Positions 40,745-49,832 of a stretch of DNA of 64,000 bases are shown in pieces. Location of the stretch: contig NZ_CP112874.1 of NCBI RefSeq assembly GCF_029910235.1, positions 558,001 through 622,000 of the forward strand, in the 5' to 3' direction. Source of the stretch: Pseudanabaena galeata CCNP1313 (GTDB lineage Bacteria; Cyanobacteriota; Cyanobacteriia; Pseudanabaenales; Pseudanabaenaceae). The notes below the pieces were generated by a model. The model searched no databases. It worked only from the letters and a program-made list of their open reading frames with translations, and had not been told where the DNA came from. Both the position numbers and the translations under genes were made by a program. The first letter of the stretch is position 1. The number at the start of each line of letters is the position of its first letter.

Positions 40745-42757
40745 TTAAATCGAACTCACGATTACAAAACCGAGAACACCAATAAAAATGACCAGAGCAT
40801 AGAATTGCGCTTTGCCATTTTCAAAGTACTTCAAGCCTTCGCCAGTAACTACAGTCACAAAACCAGCAAGGTTAACTACACCATCAACGATTTTGGCATC
40901 AACTTCTAGCACTTGACGAGCTAAGCGACGAGAACCAACCACGAAGATCGTGTTGTAAATTTCATCGATGTACCATTTGTTCTTCGAGAGCTTGTAGAGA
41001 GGTTCGATGGATTTGGCGATCGCACTGGGATCGATTTTCTTTTGCAAATACATCAAGATTGCTAGGGAAATCCCAATCAAACCAATACCAACAGAGCTTC
41101 CACCCATTAATAGGAATTCAGGGGTAAAGCCTTCCACAGGAACTTCAGTGATTTTTTCCGATGGTGTGTGGATAAAGTACTCGAAGTAATTACCCAAGGG
41201 CGTACCAACTAAACCGATCGCCATCGAAGGAATTGCCAAGACCATCAAAGGGAAAGTCATGGTGATTGGCGATTCATGGGGCTTACTGGCATGATGATGC
41301 CCATGTCCATCGTCAGCTTGAGCTTCTTTGCCAACTGAGTTTTCAGCTTTAACCATGGCTAAGAGCTGCTTGTCAGTACCGCGAAAATCGCCTTCAAAGG
41401 TGGTGAAGTACATGCGGAACATGTAGAAAGCAGTGATCCCCGCTGTAGCAAAGCCGATCGCCCAAAGAGCAGGGTTAGCTTTGAAAGTAGAGGCAAGAAT
41501 TTCATCCTTTGACCAGAAACCAGCAAAGGGAGGAATACCACTAATCGCCAGAGTACCGATGAAGAAGGTGATCGCCGTGATCGGCATATATTTGCGTAAG
41601 CCACCCATCACCCGCATATCTTGAGCAACATCGGGATCATGTCCCACCACTTCTTCCATGCCGTGAATAACGGAACCAGAACCGAGGAACATCATTGCTT
41701 TGAAGTAAGCATGGGTCATCAGGTGGAATAAGCCAGCGCCGTAAGCGCCAACGCCCATACCCATTACCATGTATCCCAACTGGGATACGGTGGAATAAGC
41801 CAAGCCTTTTTTGATGTCGTTTTGAGTGATGGCGATGCTTGCTCCCAGAAATGCTGTAAAGGCTCCTGTCCAAGCGATCGTATTCATCACCGCAGGAATT
41901 TCTTCAAATACGGGGAACATCCGCGCAATTAGGAATACCCCAGCAGCAACCATCGTCGCCGCATGGATCAAAGCCGAAATTGGTGTAGGACCTTCCATAG
42001 CGTCAGGTAACCACACATGGAGGGGAAATTGGGCAGATTTAGCAGCAGGTCCCATGAAAACGAGAATTGCGAATAGAGTAGCAAGAGCGACACTGATGGC
42101 TCCTGATTCGACTAATTCGCTGAGACGTTCTCCCATTTCTGTGAATTCAAACGTACCAGTTGCCCAATACAGACCAAGCAACCCAAGTAGCAGTCCAAAG
42201 TCACCAACGCGGTTAGTTACAAAGGCTTTTTGGCAAGCATCGGCTGCACCTTTGCGATCGAACCAAAAGCCAATTAGCAAGTAGGAACACATCCCCACGA
42301 GTTCCCAGAAAATATAAATCTGTACCAAGTTGGGGCTAACGACTAAGCCCAGCATGGAGGAGGTGAATAAACTTAGGTAAGCATAGAATCTGACATAGCT
42401 GGGATCATGAGCCATGTAGCCATCGGTGTAAATCTGCACCAAGAAAGCGACGGTGGTGACGATCACTAACATCAGTGCAGTCAGGTGATCGATCACAAAT
42501 CCCATATTCAGATGAAATGCACCTGCTTGCGCCCACTCAAAGGTGTAGAGGTAGGGGTCATGCCCTTGGATCTGACTCCAGAGTAAGTTAATTGCCATCA
42601 CCATTGCGCCGCCTGTGGCGGATACGCTGAGGACAGACCAAAGCGATCGCAATTTGTTGGTAGATTTGTTAAAGGTAATCAGCCCTGTGCCGATAATCAG
42701 TGCTGCAGCAAGTGGCAGCAAGGGAATCAGCCATGCGTATTGATATGCAAAGTCCAT
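40745..42757 (-). CDS. ndhF: NAD(P)H-quinone oxidoreductase subunit 5 (NdhF)
   Basis: 670 residues, polytopic (about 16 TM), full length for cyanobacterial NdhF1. Family blocks: YAWLIPLLPLAAALIIG, MGFVIDHLTALMLVIVTTVA, FWELVGMCSYLLIGFWF, GPAAKSAQFPLHVWLPDAME, GPTPISALIHAATMVAAGVF, and LFHLMTHAYFKAMMFLGSGS. A long acidic/histidine loop (AQADDGHGHHHASKPHES) and the C-terminal lateral helix typical of NdhF are present. Proton-pumping antiporter-like subunit of NDH-1 in thylakoids, for respiration and cyclic electron flow. No ndhD is adjacent, and both flanks carry TnpB elements. Confidence 0.96.
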   Translation of the reverse strand: MDFAYQYAWLIPLLPLAAALIIGTGLITFNKSTNKLRSLWSVLSVSATGGAMVMAINLLWSQIQGHDPYLYTFEWAQAGAFHLNMGFVIDHLTALMLVIVTTVAFLVQIYTDGYMAHDPSYVRFYAYLSLFTSSMLGLVVSPNLVQIYIFWELVGMCSYLLIGFWFDRKGAADACQKAFVTNRVGDFGLLLGLLGLYWATGTFEFTEMGERLSELVESGAISVALATLFAILVFMGPAAKSAQFPLHVWLPDAMEGPTPISALIHAATMVAAGVFLIARMFPVFEEIPAVMNTIAWTGAFTAFLGASIAITQNDIKKGLAYSTVSQLGYMVMGMGVGAYGAGLFHLMTHAYFKAMMFLGSGSVIHGMEEVVGHDPDVAQDMRVMGGLRKYMPITAITFFIGTLAISGIPPFAGFWSKDEILASTFKANPALWAIGFATAGITAFYMFRMYFTTFEGDFRGTDKQLLAMVKAENSVGKEAQADDGHGHHHASKPHESPITMTFPLMVLAIPSMAIGLVGTPLGNYFEYFIHTPSEKITEVPVEGFTPEFLLMGGSSVGIGLIGISLAILMYLQKKIDPSAIAKSIEPLYKLSKNKWYIDEIYNTIFVVGSRRLARQVLEVDAKIVDGVVNLAGFVTVVTGEGLKYFENGKAQFYALVIFIGVLGFVIVSSI

Positions 42758-42882
42758 AGGTCGCGTTTGAACGCAAAGTTTATTGTAGAGACGCTTTTAA
42801 TAGGTTAGTTTACTACAGGGCGTTCAAGAGCGATGTGTTAACCATGAGCATTATTACTTATTAATCTAAAAATTTAGAAAGA

Positions 42883-44277
42883 TTTAACTAACGCGAACGA
42901 GAAGTCCCGCACTCTATCCGTATACAAGGATGAGTGACGGGATGAAAGTGAGCCAGAAACAAATTGAGCGATTCTCGAATCAATAGAAGTTATCTATGCT
43001 ATAATTAGCTTATCAGTATTCTACAATCTTGATAAATGTATAAGGCGTACAAGTACAGAATCTATCCCACAAGTGAGCAAGAAACCTTGCTTGCAAAGTC
43101 TTTTGGCTGTGCGAGATGGTTCTGGAACTATGCCTTAAACCTATGCCAAGAAACCTATAAAAATACTGTCAAGGGGTTAACTAGAGGGTATATACAAGGC
43201 TTACTCCCTGCACTCAAGAAGGAATACGAATGGTTAACCGAGCCGTATTCTCAATGCTTGCAAGTAGTCGCATTGAATCTATCCACTGCCTACAAAAATT
43301 TCTTTGACAAACGGGCAATGCTGCCTAAATTCAAGTCAAAGCATGGTAAGCAGTCAATTAGTTATCCCCAAAACGTCAAGTTTGACGGTGACAAGATTAG
43401 TTTACCTAAGATTGGATTAGTCCACTGTCAGCGCCATCGTGGCTTTGATGGAACTATTAAAACTGTCACTGTTTCTCGCAATCCCGATGGTAAACATTTT
43501 GTTTCCGTCTTGGTTGACGATGGCAAAGGTAATCCTGAATTAATGCCAGTGGATAAAGCTATTGGTATTGATGTGGGATTAACCCATTTTGCGATTACCA
43601 GTGACGGCTCTAAATTTGATAATCCTAGATTTTTTATCAAACATCAACGCAACTTAAAGCGTAAACAGCAAAAGCTATCCAAGAAAAAGAAGGGTAGCCA
43701 AAACCGTAAAAAAGCAAGATTGGCTGTGGCAAAAGTTCACTCCAAAATTGCCAGATGTCGCGAAGATTTTCTGCACAAGCTGTCCCGCAAGATAGTAAAC
43801 GAAAACCAAGTTATTGCAGTAGAAAATCTCAATATCAAGGGCATGGTCAAAAATCATAATCTAGCCAAAGCGATTAGCGATGTTGGCTGGGGTATGTTCT
43901 GCACAATGCTCAAATACAAGGCTGAAAGTGAAGGAAGGCAATATATCGAGATTGATCGATGGTTCCCTAGCTCTAAAACTTGCCATGTATGCCTAAATCG
44001 AGTTGATAACCTCACTCTTGATGTTAGGGCATGGACTTGTAAGCATTGTGGTACTCACCATGACCGTGATGTAAATGCAGCGATAAACATTAGAAATGAA
44101 GCCTTGCGGATACTTCGACTCGGCTCAGTACGAGTTATCTCGTTAGGAACTAGCGAGTCTGCCTGTGGAGGAGATGTAAGTCGATCTGGTAAAACTTCGG
44201 TTTTGTTGGACGCTATCCCCGTTGAATCAGGAAGCCAGCTCTGTACCGCCTAAGCGGTCAGCGTCTGGTAGTTCACT
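42883..44277 (+). mobile_element. IS200/IS605-derived element with tnpB only, copy 2
   Basis: Identical to copy 1 over the compared length. Left flank AGAAAGA|TTTAACTAACGCG, right end ...GGTAGTTCACT then CCTTAAATTC. It lies upstream of ndhF, about 120 bp from its start, and may influence its promoter. The identity of the two copies suggests recent transposition or gene conversion. Confidence 0.88.
43036..44253 (+). CDS. tnpB: TnpB RNA-guided endonuclease, identical copy 2
   Basis: 405 residues, residue-for-residue the same as the protein at 39003-40220, with all RuvC acidic residues and zinc-finger cysteines intact, so likely active. Its guide would be drawn from sequence following the right end (CCTTAAATTCAACC...), different from copy 1 (TCACTAAATTATC...). 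Confidence 0.93.
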   Translation: MYKAYKYRIYPTSEQETLLAKSFGCARWFWNYALNLCQETYKNTVKGLTRGYIQGLLPALKKEYEWLTEPYSQCLQVVALNLSTAYKNFFDKRAMLPKFKSKHGKQSISYPQNVKFDGDKISLPKIGLVHCQRHRGFDGTIKTVTVSRNPDGKHFVSVLVDDGKGNPELMPVDKAIGIDVGLTHFAITSDGSKFDNPRFFIKHQRNLKRKQQKLSKKKKGSQNRKKARLAVAKVHSKIARCREDFLHKLSRKIVNENQVIAVENLNIKGMVKNHNLAKAISDVGWGMFCTMLKYKAESEGRQYIEIDRWFPSSKTCHVCLNRVDNLTLDVRAWTCKHCGTHHDRDVNAAINIRNEALRILRLGSVRVISLGTSESACGGDVSRSGKTSVLLDAIPVESGSQLCTA

Positions 44278-44293
44278 CCTTAAATTCAACCAA

Positions 44294-44382
44294 AAGGTAA
44301 GTGGCGGCGCTTCGCGCTGCCACTTACCTTTACCCAAGAATTAGTGATGCGGCGCTTCGCGCCGCATCACTAATTCTTGGGT
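44294..44382. repeat. two adjacent hairpins, the second overlapping a stop codon
   Basis: AAGGTAAGTGGCGGCGC-TTC-GCGCTGCCACTTACCTT (44294-44330) and ACCCAAGAATTAGTGATGCG followed by GCGC-TTC-GCGC and its mirror (44332-44382). The second holds the stop and last codons of the gene at 44370 and is its likely terminator. Confidence 0.8.
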
Positions 44383-45098
44383 GGGAAGGGAGTATCATTT
44401 GTTTGTAAATTCAACATTTCTCTCTGCACATGCATTCCAATTATTAAGGCATCTCTCAATAGAGAACTATACTGATTAGCCTGATTTTGAATTTCCAATG
44501 ATTGTAAGGTGATCAGATTCTGCTCAATATTGTCAAAAAGCTGACGATCACCACTGAAAAAGACCTGATGCTCTCGCAGAATTTTTTCAGTAGTCAAACC
44601 ACAAATTAGGCTATCCCTAGTTAGTTCTAGGGCTTGCAGGATATCCTCTCGATGATTGAGGTTTGCTGATTGATTACCAACAGACTTTAGGCGATCGCAA
44701 ATATCAACAGCGACAAGTACTTGATTATATTTATCCACTTCATCGAGAAGATGGGATAAACAAGTCATTTTTTTAGATCTTGTCCAAGCGAATAGATTCC
44801 AAACTATAAATAGAACCAATGTAAGCGTAAATATAAAAACAGCAAATCCAACTTGAGCCTGACGATTGTTGATGGGTCTACCAAGATATTGAAAAATCAA
44901 AATACTAATTGGCAAACTAAAAATTGAAATTAAGAATAAAGTGATAGCTTCACTCAGTAGGAAAGGAACTAAATATCTAGGGTTTTTAAATCTAGTAATT
45001 CGATAAGCACTTCCAATGGATAACAGGCTAATTTCTTTTCCTGTGATCCTTTCTAAATCCTGTTCTGTAATTTGCAAATTTCTGATGTCAGGATGCAT
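44370..45098 (-). CDS. conserved membrane protein, unknown
   Basis: 242 residues. Two hydrophobic segments (about 45-70, AITLFLISIFSLPISILIFQ, and 82-107, VGFAVFIFTLTLVLFIVWNL) are followed by a soluble helical domain (LSHLLDEVDKYNQVLVAVDI, LTRDSLICGLTTEKILREHQ, LRDALIIGMHVQREM). No family recognised. It follows the gene at 45120 with a 21-bp gap and is probably co-transcribed. Confidence 0.6.
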   Translation of the reverse strand: MHPDIRNLQITEQDLERITGKEISLLSIGSAYRITRFKNPRYLVPFLLSEAITLFLISIFSLPISILIFQYLGRPINNRQAQVGFAVFIFTLTLVLFIVWNLFAWTRSKKMTCLSHLLDEVDKYNQVLVAVDICDRLKSVGNQSANLNHREDILQALELTRDSLICGLTTEKILREHQVFFSGDRQLFDNIEQNLITLQSLEIQNQANQYSSLLRDALIIGMHVQREMLNLQTNDTPFPPKN

Positions 45099-45119
45099 AG
45101 TTGTTAGAGAAACTCAGAT

Positions 45120-45836
45120 TTATTGAAAAAACAAGTGCCTAATGGAATTCCAGACCGATAGATAGAAATTGCCTTCGCGAGGACGAAACAGGTCGAATTT
45201 AGAGCCAAAAGACCCAAAAAATGGTCTGAGCGTCCAAGCCATCTGACTACCAACAAAAGCATAAAGTCCCAGCCAGAACTTTAAAATTGATATCCGAACT
45301 TTGCGATTTTTGTCAATGGCTGTATCTTCTATCATCAACTCTTTATCTGAGGCAATGGTTTCCACCTTTGGCAGCAAAACTTGATAAAGAAAGTAAACTC
45401 CAATAATTCCTGTTAATGTGAATATAGCAACATTTAACAACAGAAAAAAGGAATAATTATCCGTTGTAATCAAGAAGAACAAGGTGACTGGCGCAAAGCC
45501 AAATAGTAAAGTACTGGTAATCGTCACGGCACAAAGCAAAATAGCCGCATATTGACTCAGACGAGTTTTTGCACCGAAGTAAACATTAAAGAAATAGAGT
45601 GCAGGCAGGCAAATTGCCAAGGTGATTAGAAATAGAAACGGTAGTTTAGCTGCGGATGACAAAACCTGCATCCAAGAGCTAACTGCACCAATTAGTCCAC
45701 CATAAATTGCTAAAAATATAGAACTACAGACCAACAAACCAAATATTTTGGTGTTGATCTTAATGCCATCATAGATTTCTTGAATAAACTGATCGCGATC
45801 GCTAAGTAACTCAATAAGAACTGAAAAAAACGGCAT
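45120..45836 (-). CDS. polytopic membrane protein, Yip1-like / 'actin-binding WH2' annotated type
   Basis: 238 residues, about 5-6 TM segments between residues 25 and 160 (e.g. LPFLFLITLAICLPALYFFN, LCAVTITSTLLFGFAPVTLF). The N-terminal (LLSDRDQFIQEIYDGIKINT) and the C-terminal soluble helix match a family of cyanobacterial membrane proteins sometimes labelled actin-binding WH2, a label without functional basis here. Probably in an operon with the gene downstream. Confidence 0.6.
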   Translation of the reverse strand: MPFFSVLIELLSDRDQFIQEIYDGIKINTKIFGLLVCSSIFLAIYGGLIGAVSSWMQVLSSAAKLPFLFLITLAICLPALYFFNVYFGAKTRLSQYAAILLCAVTITSTLLFGFAPVTLFFLITTDNYSFFLLLNVAIFTLTGIIGVYFLYQVLLPKVETIASDKELMIEDTAIDKNRKVRISILKFWLGLYAFVGSQMAWTLRPFFGSFGSKFDLFRPREGNFYLSVWNSIRHLFFQ

Positions 45837-45942
45837 AATTTTTTGGGGATGAAGTTAAACTTGCTAACTTTGGACATGTTTAATAAATAAAAAGTTCCTT
45901 GCTTCATGCAGCCTATCTTATAGCAATTACTGATCAAACAAG

Positions 45943-45999
45943 CCACAAGAAAAACATTGAAAGTGTTGCTTTGCAACACTTTCAATGTTTTTCTTGTGG
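45943..45999. terminator. 25-bp stem hairpin at the end of the mannosidase gene
   Basis: CCACAAGAAAAACATTGAAA, GTGTTGC-TTT-GCAACAC, then TTTCAATGTTTTTCTTGTGG. Directly follows the mannosidase stop, so a probable terminator. Confidence 0.75.
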
Positions 46000-46000
46000 T

Positions 46001-49000
46001 TCATTTGGTGATACAGAAAAAAGTTTTAATTTCGTATGGTTTAAATGTGATTGTAAAGTAGTTTAAAGTAGTTTTATCTCGTGAAATTATAGTATTCCTC
46101 TTTTCCATTAAATTGCATTCCCAAATCTTATCTGTTTGCAAAAGTAGATCTGAAATCTCAATATTGGTTTCAGTGGGTTTACCATGGGACTCATAAAATC
46201 GCATAATCCAACCTGACTGATCTTGCGATCGCTTAAAAGCCGAGAGAATGATGTTTGGAGCAGAAACTTGCAAAAAGCTTTGTTGGCTTGCTTGAATTGG
46301 TGAACTTTGGAGAACCAGTGGATTATTCAATTCCTGAGCAAGTTGAACAATATTTGCTTCGCGCCAATCTCCTTGGTGAGGAACTAGTCGATAAGTAAAT
46401 TCGTGCTTGCCGCGATCGCTATTTGGAGTCGGCCAGCTAGGGCTACGCAGCAACGTAAGCCTCAGACAGTCGGGCTTAGCGTCATATCCATACTTACTAT
46501 CATTGAGAATGCTTAAACCCAAACCAAAAGGGTATTCTCCCGACGAAAGCGGGAGAATACCCTTTTGGTTTGGGGAAAATGCAATATCTGCCCAATATTG
46601 AGCAGGAACTTCCCATTTAGCTTTGGCTACAGATGTTTCACCTAAAGTACTACGCTGGATCGTTCCCATTGGGATTTCGTAAGTTGCGTAGGTTGATTGC
46701 CAATTTACAGGAAAAGCAACTTTGACTAAAGTATATTCCTCTTGCCAATCAACCCAATTTTGTACGGTAATAAATGCTTCAAAGGCAGTTAGTTGAATCT
46801 CTTGGATAAAGGTTGAATTACGGAATTTCTGAATAATGCGTAAGGATACTAGTAAACTACAATTTTCAACGATCTCAATTGATTCAAGGGTTGCAGATTC
46901 TAATTTTTTGTTTTCGTAATCTGGATCAATATTCCATGCATCCCAATATTGTCCTTTGTCTTCAAAAAACTGCAATTCACTAGCTGATCTGAGTATTGAC
47001 CTTTGCGATCGCTTATCAAATATTTGCGCGATCGCCCCAGTCTTGAGATCAATCTCTACTTGAAGATATTGATTTTCTAGATAGTATTTATCACTGTCAG
47101 AATCAATCTTCAAAAATGCATCAGTCTCAGTGATGCCAGATTCAAGCTCAGTAAATCCAAAACTAGGAATATTTTCTAACCAGCACAAGGAATTATCTGG
47201 CATTCTAATGAGTTGAGATCGCTGCCAGTTAAGGAAATTCCATGCTTGCAGATTTGTGCTTTCTAAAATTGTGTGAGGGAGAAGGTGATCGCAGATTTCC
47301 CTTACTTCAGTCCAAGTGCGATCGGCATCAGCAAATACTTCTGGAATCGATGTCCCTGGCAAAATATCATGAAATTGATTGAGTAATAATCCTTGCCATG
47401 CTTGTTCTAATTGAGCTTGAGGATAGGTAATTTTATTGACTAGAGAAGCGATCGCGCTATATTTTTCGGCATTACCTAGGAGAACTTCCACTTGACGATT
47501 TTGCTTCTTCTGATCGGCTTTAGTAGTAAAAGTGCCGCGATGAAACTCTAGATACAGTTCATCTTGCCAAACTGGTAAATCTGTGGGTAGTTTTGCTTTC
47601 ACCCCTAACAGAAAATCTTCTAATGTGCTAGGTTGCATCTTAAAAAAGATTGGCGAATCAGCCCACTTACGTCCTAGGTTGAGCATATCTGCAGTTGGTC
47701 CTCCACCATGATCGCCAACTCCATAGAGCCATGCAGTTTCGGGGATATCGTGTTTTTCTTCTTGGTTGGCAAGATATTTAGCGATCGCGACAGGTTCCAA
47801 TCCCTGACCAATTTCGTTACTAAAATAAGTGAAAATTTGACTTCCATCCACGCCTTCCCACCAAAAGATTTGATGAGGGAATTTGTTGGTATCATTCCAC
47901 AAAAGCTTTTGGGTAACGAATGCTTCAAAACCACTTTTTAAAAGGATTTGTGGCATTTGCCAATGAAAGCCAAAGGTGTCAGGTAACCACGCAATTTTGA
48001 CTTCTTGATTAAATTTCTCTCGAAAATATTCCTGCCCATAGAGAATCTGCCTGATTAAAGACTCTCCACTCGGCAAATTCCCATCAGGTTCTACCCACAT
48101 CCCACCAATGAGTTCCCATTTACCATCTGCCACTGCTGTTTGAATACGAGTAAATAATTCAGGATATTCCTGCTCCATCCATTGATAGGAAACAGCCGTA
48201 CTCTGATTAAAAATTAGCTCTGGATACTGCTCTTGCAAATTCAATGCTGACGTAAAAGTACGCTGCATCGCATTTTTAGTTTCAGCGATCGCCCATAACC
48301 AAGCCACATCGATATGTGAATTACCAAGAATATAGATTTGGCGTTGTTTGAGAAATTCGCTATATTGCAAAAGTGGTTCGCGAATTTCGGCTAGTTTCTC
48401 GAAGAAGCGATCGCTTGCGATCGCTTCACACAAGTCAAATAAAGCAATTAAATTCCTAGTAGCAGTTTCTAATGGTTGTAAATCCATTTGATGTTTAGTA
48501 AAAGCTGGAATATAGGTTTGGAGAACCTCTAATTCAGTAGCAAACTGATCTGGGTCACAGGCTTGATCAGGATACTCAAAAACTAGTTCTGAAAGCTGTA
48601 AAGCGCCAATATCATGCTTAGGACTATTAAGCTTGATCTCTAGAGTAAATTCATCACTAGGTTTGGCATGATCAGTTAATAAAATTCGACATTTCTGATC
48701 AAACAAATCACCTTCTTGGACTTTTTGATTGTTAACCCATATCTCACAAATATCTGCCCACCAAATTAGATTTAAGCGAATAGTTGCACCTACTGTTGAT
48801 AATCCTGCATAATTTTCTGGAACTAGCCAAATTTGTCTTAAACAAATATTTTCTTCCCTTTGCAAGAAAGATAGCATTGGTTTATTTTGCTTAGAATTTA
48901 CCGTTGCTAAATCCTCCCAAACTTCTTGTTTATTTTGTCTTTGCCAATTACCGAGTATTGATAAATGCGATCGCAATTTTAATTTACTAATAACTTGAGA

Positions 49001-49024
49001 TAAATTTTCTACTAGAGTAGTCAC
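46001..49024 (-). CDS. alpha-mannosidase, glycoside hydrolase family 38
   Basis: 1007 residues. GTG start with AGGAG upstream. A GH38 catalytic domain lies at about 225-520: zinc ligands H237 and D239 in GNSHIDVAWLWAIAETKNA, the nucleophile D349 in IAWLPDTFGFHWQMPQ, and further blocks LYGVGDHGGGPTADM, LLLNQFHDILPGTSI. A beta-sandwich C-terminal domain follows (KYYLENQYLQVEIDLKTGAI). It likely hydrolyses alpha-mannosyl oligosaccharides, possibly exopolysaccharide or storage glycans. An in-frame palindrome (46518-46574) adds about 19 residues at ~817-835, ahead of LSILNDSKYGYDA. Confidence 0.93.
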   Translation of the reverse strand: MTTLVENLSQVISKLKLRSHLSILGNWQRQNKQEVWEDLATVNSKQNKPMLSFLQREENICLRQIWLVPENYAGLSTVGATIRLNLIWWADICEIWVNNQKVQEGDLFDQKCRILLTDHAKPSDEFTLEIKLNSPKHDIGALQLSELVFEYPDQACDPDQFATELEVLQTYIPAFTKHQMDLQPLETATRNLIALFDLCEAIASDRFFEKLAEIREPLLQYSEFLKQRQIYILGNSHIDVAWLWAIAETKNAMQRTFTSALNLQEQYPELIFNQSTAVSYQWMEQEYPELFTRIQTAVADGKWELIGGMWVEPDGNLPSGESLIRQILYGQEYFREKFNQEVKIAWLPDTFGFHWQMPQILLKSGFEAFVTQKLLWNDTNKFPHQIFWWEGVDGSQIFTYFSNEIGQGLEPVAIAKYLANQEEKHDIPETAWLYGVGDHGGGPTADMLNLGRKWADSPIFFKMQPSTLEDFLLGVKAKLPTDLPVWQDELYLEFHRGTFTTKADQKKQNRQVEVLLGNAEKYSAIASLVNKITYPQAQLEQAWQGLLLNQFHDILPGTSIPEVFADADRTWTEVREICDHLLPHTILESTNLQAWNFLNWQRSQLIRMPDNSLCWLENIPSFGFTELESGITETDAFLKIDSDSDKYYLENQYLQVEIDLKTGAIAQIFDKRSQRSILRSASELQFFEDKGQYWDAWNIDPDYENKKLESATLESIEIVENCSLLVSLRIIQKFRNSTFIQEIQLTAFEAFITVQNWVDWQEEYTLVKVAFPVNWQSTYATYEIPMGTIQRSTLGETSVAKAKWEVPAQYWADIAFSPNQKGILPLSSGEYPFGLGLSILNDSKYGYDAKPDCLRLTLLRSPSWPTPNSDRGKHEFTYRLVPHQGDWREANIVQLAQELNNPLVLQSSPIQASQQSFLQVSAPNIILSAFKRSQDQSGWIMRFYESHGKPTETNIEISDLLLQTDKIWECNLMEKRNTIISRDKTTLNYFTITFKPYEIKTFFCITK
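46518..46574. repeat. 57-bp perfect hairpin inside the alpha-mannosidase gene
   Basis: Left arm CCCAAACCAAAAGGGTATTC continuing to TCCCG, loop ACGAAAG, then CGGGAGAATACCCTTTTGGT ending TTGGG: a 25-bp perfect stem. Length 57 keeps the frame and encodes PNQKGILPLSSGEYPFGLG in the C-terminal domain. Confidence 0.9.
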
Positions 49025-49051
49025 CGTATAAACTCCTATTTTCCATGAGAT

Positions 49052-49384
49052 CTAGCCAACCGCAAAATCAGTATACTTGCGTAGGTTAGGTGGATCAAAA
49101 GCAAGAACAATATTTTCTTTAGGAACACCTAATTCCACTAATTGATTTGCGATGCCAATTTCTGTTCCATCCTGCTGAATCCAAATTTTGCCATCAATAA
49201 TGTCAAGATGAAGAACAACACCATAGACTCGTTTAGATGCTCGCCAGCCAACATAAATAAGTTGGTAATGGTCTCGTTCAGTATCAAAAATAGTTTGAGC
49301 TTGAATACGTTGATCCCACGCAAGACTAGCTCTTTCTATTAATAGATTTTGAATGTATTGACGGTATTGGGTAATGGTATCCAT
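49052..49384 (-). CDS. xisI: XisI-family protein
   Basis: 110 residues. The family signature is visible from the start: MDTITQYRQYIQNLL, then IFDTERDHYQLIYVGWRAS, YGVVLHLDIIDGKIWIQQDG and AFDPPNLRKYTDFAVG. XisI was named as a controlling factor for fdxN element excision in Nostoc. Solitary xisHI pairs are common in cyanobacteria without such an element, and their role is unknown. Overlaps the XisH gene by 46 bp, so expression is coupled. Confidence 0.9.
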   Translation of the reverse strand: MDTITQYRQYIQNLLIERASLAWDQRIQAQTIFDTERDHYQLIYVGWRASKRVYGVVLHLDIIDGKIWIQQDGTEIGIANQLVELGVPKENIVLAFDPPNLRKYTDFAVG

Positions 49385-49788
49385 TTGGCAATAGTCTCCT
49401 GATCAATGTCGTAGGTAATTAGATAAACAGTGTTTTGTTGCATAAGCTCTTGTACTAATGTAGTGTCAAAAAATTTGTCATATAGGTTGTCTGGAACAGC
49501 TAGGTATAAAATACGGTCTGGTTCAATTTTTTGGAGTGCTAGGCGATAGGTGATAAATTGTCCTAACGCTCCATAAAATTCAGATATTTTTGATGGACTT
49601 AAAAAGCTTTTGATTTCTATCGCAATTTTAGTCTCTCCTTGTTCAGCAGCAATGATTTTTTCTGCTCCCAAATCAATGGCGAGATCAAAGCTATCTGCTT
49701 GCAATGCATAAGGATCGTGAGTTATTTGCCAGTTTTCTTTCTGTAAAGCAGTTTTTACAATTTGATGGAATAGATCACGGGCTGACAT
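49339..49788 (-). CDS. xisH: XisH-family protein (endonuclease-like fold)
   Basis: 149 residues. Starts with ARDLFHQIVKTALQKENW and contains LAIDLGAEKIIAAEQGETKI and IAIEIKSFLSPSKISEFYGA (D...E-x-K), the PD-(D/E)XK-like XisH pattern, ending YLITYDIDQETIAKWIPLP. Paired with XisI in the usual order. Confidence 0.9.
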   Translation of the reverse strand: MSARDLFHQIVKTALQKENWQITHDPYALQADSFDLAIDLGAEKIIAAEQGETKIAIEIKSFLSPSKISEFYGALGQFITYRLALQKIEPDRILYLAVPDNLYDKFFDTTLVQELMQQNTVYLITYDIDQETIAKWIPLPNTVNTFKIY

Positions 49789-49832
49789 AAATTTGCTCCT
49801 ATATATTTTATTTTATCCCATGTTGTTAGAAA

